From: Coriobacteriia bacterium
GTDB taxonomy: Bacteria > Actinomycetota > Coriobacteriia > Coriobacteriales > UMGS124
Direction: 5' to 3'
Assembly (NCBI GenBank): GCA_018368455.1
Contig: JAGZEG010000021.1
Span: forward strand, 1-41,441
Length of the DNA: 41,441 nucleotides
Part shown: piece after piece, positions 33,701-40,565 of the stretch
How positions within the stretch are numbered: the first letter of the stretch is position 1
Layout of the letters: every line of letters starts with the position of its first letter
Notes under the pieces: model-generated
What the model was told of the DNA's origin: nothing
The model's database searches: none
Seen by the model: the letters and a program-made list of their open reading frames with translations, nothing else
Position numbers and translations under genes: made by a program

Positions 33701-34356
33701 CGATACTCTCCCAACCATTTTGCATGATTTGGCGATTAGATGCACGGCATCTTAGGCCTTGTCCGAGGCGAGAGGAGTCAGACACGTTAAATTCCCGACT
33801 ACGCCGCAAATCCTCACGAATCGCCCTGATTGAGGGCACCCGGTGCAGAGGAGACTCCGAGAGTCCGCCGACCCCCTCGATTCGCAAGCTGCGGCCGGTT
33901 GTTGGCCAAGATCGTGCGCCGTGTATGGCCTATCTTCCGCGCTCGAGCAGAGCCGACAGAGACAGCTCGCAAAACCGCAGGTCGCGGGCGAAGGCCCATC
34001 GCGAGCGAACCCGGCCCCAGCAGGGACACCATACACAACGGCGCCGTTTGGCCAAAAAGGCGCCCCGAAGCTGCGGCCGCGCGCAGACCCCGCCGCACGG
34101 GCCGGATCACCGTGAGCGAGCGTGCGCACAGAAGGGGCGCACCATCAGCTGCGGCCGCCCGCGGACTCCCGCCACACGCGGCGTGCGCCCGCGCCTCCGC
34201 TCCCGCGCGCAAAAAGGGGCCGCCTCCAACCTCAAGGGGCTACCTCCCGCCTCGATGTCGAAAACCCGCGAGTGCCACCCGCCCCCGTGCGCAAAAAAGG
34301 CTGCTTCGGCCGGCGCCGCAAGGCCGGGTGGCGCAGCCTGTCCCCACGCACGCAAT
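33701..34356. repeat. Intergenic array of degenerate hairpin elements
   Basis: About 650 bases without a credible gene between gdhA and the peptide-binding protein gene. A motif of the form (GC-rich six)-AAAAAGG-(GC-rich) recurs at about 34051, 34122, 34205, 34287 and 34348, roughly every 60-83 bases. Several copies form hairpins (GGCGCC...GGCGCC at 34040-34064, GTGCGC...GCGCAC at 34122-34141), and some look like terminators in the minus direction. AGCTGCGGCCG with the following 15-20 bases is repeated at 34071 and 34149. The array also contains the leader of the minus-strand peptide-binding gene at its left end. Confidence 0.45.
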
Positions 34357-34394
34357 AAGGCGCCGCCCTCGGACGATTCCGAGAACGGCGCCTT
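34354..34394 (-). terminator. Terminator of gdhA
   Basis: In the minus direction AAGGCGCCG pairs with CGGCGCCTT and the inner CTCGG with CCGAG, followed by a short ATTG. It starts 28 bases after the gdhA stop. Confidence 0.75.
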
Positions 34395-34421
34395 GGCAGG
34401 CGGCCTCTGCGAGGATCTTTC

Positions 34422-35777
34422 TTACACGATGCCCTGGGCCATCATGGCGTCGGCGACCTTCTTGAAGCCGGCGATGTTGGCGCCCATGACGTAGTTGCCC
34501 TCGTGGCCGTACGCGCGGGCCGCGTCGTCGCACGTGTGGTAGATGCCACGCATGATGGTCTCGAGGCGGGAGTCGACCTCCTCGAACGTCCAGCTCAGGC
34601 GCTCGGAGTTCTGGCTCATCTCCAGGCCGGACACCGCGACGCCGCCAGCGTTGGCAGCCTTGCCCGGGAAGAACGCGACGCCGTTCTCCTGCAGGTACGC
34701 CGTGGCGTCGAGCGTCGTCGGCATGTTCGCGCCCTCGCCGACGACCTTGCAGCCGTTGGCGACGAGCGCCTTGGCGTCCTCGAGGTGCAGCGTGTTCTCG
34801 CGAGCGCACGGCAGCGCGACGTCGCACGGGATCTGCCACACGCCACGGCCGTCGCCCTCGTGCCACTCGGCGCCGGGGCGCTGGTCGACGTACATGGCCA
34901 GGCTCACGCCCTTGTCGTGGCCGGAGCGCTTGGCGTTGTAGATGTCCTCGAGCACCTTGTAGTCGATGCCCTCGGCGTCGTAGATCCAGCCCTTCGTGTC
35001 GGAGCAGGCTACGACCTTGCCGCCGAGCTGCGTGACCTTCTGCACGGCGTAGATGGCGACGTTGCCCGAGCCGTGCACGACGACCGTCTTGCCGGCGAAC
35101 GAGTCGCCGTGGCACTTGAGGTACTCGTCGACGAAGTACACCAGGCCGTAGCCCGTAGCCTCCGTGCGCGCCAGCGAGCCGCCGAACTCGAGGCCCTTGC
35201 CGGTGAGCACGCCGCTCCACTCGTTGCGCAGGCGCTTGTACTGGCCGAACAGGTAGCCGATCTCGCGACCGCCCACGCCCAGGTCGCCGGCAGGCACGTC
35301 GGTGTTCGGGCCGATGTGGCGCGAGAGCTCCGTCATGAAGCTCTGGCAGAAGTGCATGATCTCGCGGTTGGACTTGCCCTTGGGGTCGAAGTCCGAGCCG
35401 CCCTTGCCGCCGCCCATCGGCAGCGTCGTCAACGCGTTCTTGAACACCTGCTCGAAGCCGAGGAACTTGAGCATGCCCAGGTAGACGGTCGGGTTGAAGC
35501 GCAGGCCGCCCTTGTAGGGCCCGATGGCCGAGTTGTACTCGACGCGGAAGCCGCGGTTGATCTGCACCTCGCCGCTGTCGTCGATCCACGGCACGCGGAA
35601 CTGCACGACGCGCTCGGGCTCGACGAGGCGCTCGAGGATCTTGGCCCGCTCGTACTCGGGATGCGCGTCCAGAACAGGCTCGAGCGACGTCAGAACCTCG
35701 GTGACGGCCTGGATGAACTCAGGCTGGTTCGGGTCCTTCTGCTTCACGAGGTCGATGACGCGCTGCACATAACTCAT
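34422..35777 (-). CDS. gdhA: NADP-type glutamate dehydrogenase
   Basis: A 451-residue hexameric-type glutamate dehydrogenase, which interconverts 2-oxoglutarate plus ammonium and glutamate. The N-terminal domain shows YKGGLRFNPTVYLGMLKFLGFEQVFKNALTTLPMGGGKGGSDFDPKGKS (substrate lysines in GGGKGG and PKGKS), then PAGDLGVGGREIGYLFGQYKRL. The nucleotide-binding domain has the GSGNVA glycine motif. Length and segments match the NADP-dependent class used for ammonium assimilation. GGAGGA precedes the ATG at 35777; upstream in-frame codons have no ribosome site. It may use ammonium produced by the NrfA-family enzymes and glutamate released by the gamma-glutamyltransferase; that link is inference. 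Confidence 0.95.
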   Translation of the reverse strand: MSYVQRVIDLVKQKDPNQPEFIQAVTEVLTSLEPVLDAHPEYERAKILERLVEPERVVQFRVPWIDDSGEVQINRGFRVEYNSAIGPYKGGLRFNPTVYLGMLKFLGFEQVFKNALTTLPMGGGKGGSDFDPKGKSNREIMHFCQSFMTELSRHIGPNTDVPAGDLGVGGREIGYLFGQYKRLRNEWSGVLTGKGLEFGGSLARTEATGYGLVYFVDEYLKCHGDSFAGKTVVVHGSGNVAIYAVQKVTQLGGKVVACSDTKGWIYDAEGIDYKVLEDIYNAKRSGHDKGVSLAMYVDQRPGAEWHEGDGRGVWQIPCDVALPCARENTLHLEDAKALVANGCKVVGEGANMPTTLDATAYLQENGVAFFPGKAANAGGVAVSGLEMSQNSERLSWTFEEVDSRLETIMRGIYHTCDDAARAYGHEGNYVMGANIAGFKKVADAMMAQGIV

Positions 35778-36089
35778 GGAATGATCCTCCGATTCGTCTC
35801 GGGGCCAGACGCCCGGCATCGCAAGCGGGCGCTGCGGGAAGGCACGGACTTGTGTTTGTGAACGAAGCCTGCCACAGCGTCCCGCCGCCGAAAAAGCCCT
35901 GACACGGGGATTTAACAGAGGCGCACAAACGGACACGCCCCGGCAACAAACCCGCCACGCGATGCATACAGAGCGCGCGACACGCACTCGGGAGAGTTAT
36001 CCGAGGCGCGGGACGCAGAACGCACGCCAGCACCCGAGCCGCTATGATGGGCAGTGGGCGGAATCGCGCATCAGAAAGGACGAACCACC
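35778..36089. other. Non-coding region between divergent gdhA and VanZ-like gene
   Basis: About 310 bases holding the leaders of two divergent genes. A TATGAT at 36043-36048 could be the -10 box of the VanZ-like gene; no good -35 is seen. Nothing else was recognised. Confidence 0.35.
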
Positions 36090-36650
36090 TTGCTCGCATC
36101 ACCAACACCCAACGCGTCCGGCTCGGGACAGGGCCTCGCGGGCACTTCCCGCTCTCAGCGTGTCTGCCTGCCGTGGCTCGTCGCCATGGTCGTGCTCATG
36201 TGCATCATCTGGGGCAACTCCATGGTGCCCGGGCAGCAGAGCGGCGAGCTGAGCTCCGGCGTGCTCGAGATGATCCAGCAGGGCATGGCGTCTCTGGGCA
36301 TCCCCGCGGGCTGGCTCACGGAGCACATCGTCCGCAAGGCCGCCCACTTCACCGAGTACCTGTGCCTGGGACTCGTGGCCATGCAGGCGCTGCGACCGCA
36401 CCGCGCCGCCCAGGGGCATCGGACCGCCAGGGCGCTCGCCGTGGCGCTGCTGCTCGTGCTCACGCCGCTCGTCGACGAGACGATCCAGCTGTTCTCCGAC
36501 GGGCGCGGCAGCATGGTGAGCGACGTGTGGATCGACATCAGCGGCGCCGCGACCGGCTGCCTCATCACGCTGCTGCTCAGCTTCGCCTTCGGTGCGCTGA
36601 GGCCTGAGCGTCGCCCAGATGCGCCCGAGGCGCACAGCAACAAGAATTAG
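36090..36650 (+). CDS. VanZ-like family membrane protein
   Basis: A 186-residue membrane protein of the VanZ-like family. About four membrane segments are visible, starting at VCLPWLVAMVVLMCIIWGNS. The family signatures are VRKAAHFTEYLCLGLVAMQAL and LVDETIQLFSDGRGSMVSDVWIDISGAATGCL, the latter with the conserved E-x(2)-Q-x(6-7)-R and D-x-x-x-D. VanZ itself lowers susceptibility to teicoplanin, but most relatives are chromosomal proteins of unknown role, so no resistance is implied. The TTG at 36090 is chosen because AGAAAGGA precedes it; a GTG at 36054 without a ribosome site is the alternative. Confidence 0.82.
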   Translation: MLASPTPNASGSGQGLAGTSRSQRVCLPWLVAMVVLMCIIWGNSMVPGQQSGELSSGVLEMIQQGMASLGIPAGWLTEHIVRKAAHFTEYLCLGLVAMQALRPHRAAQGHRTARALAVALLLVLTPLVDETIQLFSDGRGSMVSDVWIDISGAATGCLITLLLSFAFGALRPERRPDAPEAHSNKN

Positions 36651-36784
36651 CCTGCGCAGCCTTTTTTAGGCGGCAGATACTCGTATCATGGGAGACATGC
36701 GCGCGGAGCTGCGGCAGGAGGGAGCCACGCCCGCCCAAAAGCGCCGCGCCTGTCCAACATCCGCATCGGAAAGGATCCGTCCCC

Positions 36785-37066
36785 ATGATTCCTCCCAAGC
36801 TGTGCAAGGTCGGCCAGACCATCACGTTCGAGGGGTACGCCGACGACTACGGCCGCCACATCGTCGCCGTCGAGTTCACGTTCGACGACTGGAAGACGTA
36901 CGCCACGTATGACACGAGCGCGTCCGACCCCAACCTCATGGTGCATTGGACGTACGCCTACACGCCGAAGCAGCCCGGCACGTACCAGCTCAAGGTGCGC
37001 TCCGTCACGGAGGACGGCCGCAAGAGCCCCATCGCCGCCGAGGCAACGCTCATCGTCGAGGAGTAG
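36785..37066 (+). CDS. Stand-alone Mo-co oxidoreductase dimerisation-like domain protein
   Basis: A 93-residue protein consisting only of an immunoglobulin-like beta-sandwich like the C-terminal dimerisation domain of sulfite-oxidase-type enzymes. GQTITFEGYADDYGRHIVAVEFTFDDWKTYATYDT...MVHWTYAYTPKQPGTYQLKVRSVTEDG lines up with the C-terminus of the fusion protein at 38840 (EPVHLEGVSDAFGDPISKIQFSLDGGQSWVEM...KWTYWYLDFTPPEPGCYLLKIRTF). It has no signal peptide and no membrane segment, so it should be cytoplasmic. AAAGGA precedes the ATG. It ends nine bases before the membrane LuxR gene and is surely co-transcribed with it, which suggests a sensing or partner role rather than catalysis; this is inference. 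Confidence 0.75.
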   Translation: MIPPKLCKVGQTITFEGYADDYGRHIVAVEFTFDDWKTYATYDTSASDPNLMVHWTYAYTPKQPGTYQLKVRSVTEDGRKSPIAAEATLIVEE

Positions 37067-37075
37067 GCCGTCGCC

Positions 37076-38599
37076 ATGTCGCCCCGCAGCGCCCTCCAGC
37101 CCAGCCCCGCACCAGAACCTGAGCCTTGCCCGGGCGGCAAGGCAGACATTTTGCGGCCCATCCTGGGCAAGGGCTTTCTGCAGGCATGGCTGTTCATCAT
37201 GCTGTTCAGCCCCGTCATCCACGGCGCGTCCATGGGTGACGTCATGCGCCTTGGCAACGTCACGATGGCCTGGTGCCTCGGCTTCGTCGCCATCTCGCTC
37301 GTCGGCGCCGTGCCGTGGTCGCGCTTCATCACACGAGAGCCGGACGCGCCGGCGCGCGGCCCGTGGCACAACGCGCGCGTCTCCATGCTCGTCGCCAGCG
37401 TGACGTTGGCAATCTGCACGCTGCTGCTCGAGGTGGGCGGGCCGGCCACTCCGGGGCAGTCTCCCTGGGTACCGCTGGCCTCTGTGCTCTCGGGCGTGGG
37501 CTCCGCCATGCAGTGCTGGTGCTGGGGAGCCTCGTTCACCATGCGCTACAGCCGACGGACGGGCGTCTACATCGGAGCGGCGTTCGCCTTTGCCGCCATC
37601 GTGTTCATACTCGTGGCAGCCCTGCCCCCGCTGGTGGCAACGATCGTGACGACGGCCCTTCCGCTGGCAGGCGCCGCCTTGTTCGTCACGGACGCCCTGC
37701 CGGCACCCGCCTCGGCGCGCCCCCTGGCCGACCAGCCCGGCGAGCCCGCCGCCCGCCCGCTCGCGACGTTCGCCCGCGCCCTGGTCGGCGTCGCACTGCT
37801 CGGCTTCTCCGAGAGCTTCTCGCGCATGCTCTTCCAGGCGCCCGGCGCCGTGGCCGACCCCATCTATCCCTGGGCGCTGCTGCTCGCCACGCTCATCGCG
37901 TCCGTCCTCGTGGCGCTCGTGTCGCTCGCCCGCCCCGAGCGCGACAGCATCGGCCGCATCAACCACGTGCTCATGCTCGTCATGGCGCTGCTGCTCGCCC
38001 TCATGCCCGCGCTGCAGGGGCTCGGCCTCGCCACCGATACGGCCAACCTCGTGTGCCGCATGATGTTCTACCTGATCATCGAGGTCCTGTTCGCCCAGGT
38101 CAGCTTCATCCACGGCCTGAACGCGCGCGTGAGCTACGCGCTGGGGCTCGGCGTCGCCAACGGAGGCTGCCTCGTGGGCATCCTGCTCGGACGCCAGCTC
38201 GCCCCCGCCGTGGCTGCGAGCTTCCGCCTGCAGGTCGCGTTCGCCGTCCTGGCCGCCGTGCTCGTGTTCGCGGCGTTCCTGTTCGTCGTCGACGAGAGGA
38301 CGTTCGTCGAGCTGCTCCACGTCAAGGATGGCGATCGGCCCCAGGCCCGTCGCTTCACGATGCGCTGCGACCGCGTCTCGCAGGAGTACCGCCTCACCGC
38401 GAAGGAGACTGAGGTCATGATGCTGGCGGCCAAAGGGAACACCGCCCAGCGCATCGCCGAGGCCCTGGGCATCTCCGTGGGTACCGTCAACGTCCACCTC
38501 AACCACGCCTACCGCAAGATGGGCGTGCACAGCCGACAGGAAATGCTCGACCTCATCGATGCGCAGGGCGCCCCTGCAAGCGCCGCAGAGCGCGCGTAA
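37076..38599 (+). CDS. LuxR-type regulator with multi-spanning membrane domain
   Basis: A 507-residue protein with about twelve hydrophobic segments (residues 30-420) and a C-terminal LuxR helix-turn-helix (about 437-495; LTAKETEVMMLAAKGNTAQRIAEALGISVGTVNVHLNHAYRKMGVHSRQEMLDLID). The ATG follows GGAG inside the end of the upstream small gene, nine bases after its stop. It precedes the triheme/sulfite-oxidase-like genes by 240 bases on the same strand and is their likely regulator. It is the third protein of this architecture in the window and shows the same arrangement beside an exported redox enzyme. Confidence 0.88.
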   Translation: MSPRSALQPSPAPEPEPCPGGKADILRPILGKGFLQAWLFIMLFSPVIHGASMGDVMRLGNVTMAWCLGFVAISLVGAVPWSRFITREPDAPARGPWHNARVSMLVASVTLAICTLLLEVGGPATPGQSPWVPLASVLSGVGSAMQCWCWGASFTMRYSRRTGVYIGAAFAFAAIVFILVAALPPLVATIVTTALPLAGAALFVTDALPAPASARPLADQPGEPAARPLATFARALVGVALLGFSESFSRMLFQAPGAVADPIYPWALLLATLIASVLVALVSLARPERDSIGRINHVLMLVMALLLALMPALQGLGLATDTANLVCRMMFYLIIEVLFAQVSFIHGLNARVSYALGLGVANGGCLVGILLGRQLAPAVAASFRLQVAFAVLAAVLVFAAFLFVVDERTFVELLHVKDGDRPQARRFTMRCDRVSQEYRLTAKETEVMMLAAKGNTAQRIAEALGISVGTVNVHLNHAYRKMGVHSRQEMLDLIDAQGAPASAAERA

Positions 38600-38668
38600 C
38601 ACCCGCGCAGAACGCCGCACTCAACCCGCGGACATTCTCTTGTTTCCGCAGGTAAATAGCGCCTACAT

Positions 38669-38718
38669 AGTTTCTTTTGACCCCTGATGAGCCCCTGAGG
38701 GGGCCTACAAAGAAAGCT
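38669..38718. promoter_or_regulatory. Dyad-symmetric element upstream of the triheme fusion gene
   Basis: An interrupted inverted repeat, TTTCTTTTG (38671-38679) against CAAAGAAA (38708-38715), encloses the small palindrome CCCCTGAGGGG. It lies 120-170 bases before the start at 38840, in the gap after the LuxR gene. It could be the operator of that regulator, or the remains of a terminator for it; no T run follows. Confidence 0.35.
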
Positions 38719-38839
38719 CTAGCTACCGACGCCGCCTCCCTTTTCTTAAGGTTGTTTCAGGCAAGGGCGGATGTGTGCCACCGCACGAACGGCACGCGCC
38801 CCGCATGAAACGCACGAAGAGGAGAGGAGGAGGGGAAGC

Positions 38840-40450
38840 ATGCGCATCGGAGCAAAGCTGCTGGGCGGCGGTCTGGGCATCGTGCTCGCAGGGAGTCTGG
38901 CGTTCGCCGGCATCGGCGTGGCGCTGGCCGACGAGGCCGCGAGCCAGGACGCAGCTCCCGCGTACCAGGAGGGCTGGTCCGACGAGGCCAAGGAGCTCGC
39001 CGCCAACGACACCCGCATGGCGAACACGACCGGCTACGAGGGTGGCGTCGACTACTGGGCCGAGTACGAGAACTACATCGACACCATCGAGTACGCCGAC
39101 CGTGACGCCGCCAACGCTGAGGCAGTCGCGCCCAAGCGCTACGTCGACTACTTCGGCAACATCTACCAGCCGACGCCGAACGACCCGGCCGGCTGGAACA
39201 ACACGTACCTCAACGCGGACGGCCGCGGCTGCCTCAGCTGCCACCGGTCCATCGAGGACATCCTCATCGAGATGGACACGCGTCACGACGTCTATGTCGA
39301 GGGGTACGCCACGACGCTGACGATCACGAACTGCACGTCGTGCCACGGCCCGAGCGGCCTGCACGGCAAGATCCCGCTGTCCACGTCGCTGCACGGCGTC
39401 CACAACGGCAACATCGCGTTCCAGTCGCTCGGCGGCAACTGCGAGTCGTGCCACTTCGTGACGCCGCAGGGCGAATTCGAGATGTGGGACCTGGTCAAGT
39501 ACGACCACTACATGGGCCTGACCGATGTCTCTGCCGAGGAGGCGCAGCTCGAGGTCTCCTACGACCAGGAGGTCATCTCCGATACGGAGCAGCAGTTCTT
39601 CAAGTCTCTGTGGATGGAGCCGACGAGCTGGCGCACGACGACGGACCCGGCCGTGGCCGACGAGTGGATCGTGACGATCGACGGCGAGGTCGAGAACCCC
39701 ATCGAAGCGAGCGTCTCCGAGCTCAAGGAGATGTTCGGCACGAAGACGTACACGATGAAGCAGCAGTGCATCGCCAACGGCATCGGCAACGCCTGGATCT
39801 TCCAGGCCGAGTTCACCGGCATCCCCGTCAAGGACATCATCGAGTACGTGAAGCCGGCCGACACCGTCAACAAGATCAAGTACAACTCCGAGGACGGCTA
39901 CAGCCTCAAGGGCATCACGTTCGACGAGGTCAACCAGGACGAGTGCCTGCTCGTGACCGAGATCAACGGCGAGACGCTGCCCGTGACGCAGGGCTGGCCC
40001 CTGACGCTGGCCATCCCGCGCAACTCGGCCGCCAGCTTCGTCAAGGCGCTCACGGAGTTCAACTTCGTGACGGACGAGGCCATGGCCAAGCAGGCCGCTG
40101 AGAAGGCCAGCGAGCCACAGGAGGAGACGCCCGGCAGCCCGAACGCCGCCGTGCTGAACTACCCCGACGGCAAGGTCTTCCAGAACGGCGAGCCCGTGCA
40201 CCTCGAGGGCGTGTCCGACGCGTTCGGCGATCCCATCAGCAAGATCCAGTTCTCGCTCGACGGCGGACAGAGCTGGGTCGAGATGGAGACGCCCGACAAC
40301 GACCCCATCAAGTGGACGTACTGGTACCTGGACTTCACCCCGCCCGAGCCCGGCTGCTACCTGCTGAAGATCCGCACGTTCTGCCAGGGCGAGAGCGGCA
40401 CCGAGTACCCGCCGTCGCTCGACACGAACTTCCTGTTCACCGTCGAGTAA
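38840..40450 (+). CDS. Exported triheme cytochrome c fused to a sulfite-oxidase-like domain
   Basis: A 536-residue protein. Residues 1-30 are a Sec signal without twin arginines. Residues 45-230 carry three c-haem sites: CLSCH 131-135, CTSCH 165-169, CESCH 201-205. Residues 275-410 resemble the molybdopterin-binding domain of the sulfite oxidase family (EWIVTIDGEVENP, KQQCIANGIGN with C310 in the place of the molybdenum-ligating Cys, LPVTQGWPLTLAIP). Residues 435-536 match the Mo-co dimerisation domain. The usual Arg after CxGN is absent. Haem attachment needs an unfolded, Sec-exported chain, whereas molybdopterin is normally inserted in the cytoplasm, so the cofactor may not be present. GAGGAGGGGAAGC precedes the ATG. 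A paralogue follows after 115 bases. Confidence 0.85.
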   Translation: MRIGAKLLGGGLGIVLAGSLAFAGIGVALADEAASQDAAPAYQEGWSDEAKELAANDTRMANTTGYEGGVDYWAEYENYIDTIEYADRDAANAEAVAPKRYVDYFGNIYQPTPNDPAGWNNTYLNADGRGCLSCHRSIEDILIEMDTRHDVYVEGYATTLTITNCTSCHGPSGLHGKIPLSTSLHGVHNGNIAFQSLGGNCESCHFVTPQGEFEMWDLVKYDHYMGLTDVSAEEAQLEVSYDQEVISDTEQQFFKSLWMEPTSWRTTTDPAVADEWIVTIDGEVENPIEASVSELKEMFGTKTYTMKQQCIANGIGNAWIFQAEFTGIPVKDIIEYVKPADTVNKIKYNSEDGYSLKGITFDEVNQDECLLVTEINGETLPVTQGWPLTLAIPRNSAASFVKALTEFNFVTDEAMAKQAAEKASEPQEETPGSPNAAVLNYPDGKVFQNGEPVHLEGVSDAFGDPISKIQFSLDGGQSWVEMETPDNDPIKWTYWYLDFTPPEPGCYLLKIRTFCQGESGTEYPPSLDTNFLFTVE

Positions 40451-40479
40451 GCGCGGCTCCTTCACCACGGCACTTCTGA

Positions 40480-40529
40480 CCCGCTGCGCGGCCCGGCTCG
40501 ATCGCCAGGATCCGCCGGCCCGCAGCGGG
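40480..40529 (+). other. Hairpin between the tandem triheme fusion genes
   Basis: CCCGCTGCG (40480-40488) pairs with CGCAGCGGG (40521-40529), with further GGCC pairing inside. There is no T run. It may stabilise the first message or partly reduce transcription of the second gene. Confidence 0.5.
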
Positions 40530-40565
40530 CCCCATCCGAACCATCCATGTACGAGAGGGGGCACT

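Noticed and set aside
34040..34360. Possible CRISPR array
   Set aside because: The recurring motif is only about 12-15 bases, degenerate and unevenly spaced; there are no cas genes.
33752..34420. Open frames of 80-280 residues between the peptide-binding gene and gdhA
   Set aside because: All are Arg/Pro/Ala-rich, mutually overlapping and lie in the hairpin array; none resembles a protein family.
36090..36650. Glycopeptide resistance by the VanZ-like protein
   Set aside because: VanZ-like proteins are common chromosomal proteins; no other van genes are present.
36686..38620. Open frame antisense to the small domain gene and the third LuxR gene
   Set aside because: Dominated by Glu/Gln/His/Arg repeats typical of the complement of membrane-protein codons; the plus strand encodes the regulator.
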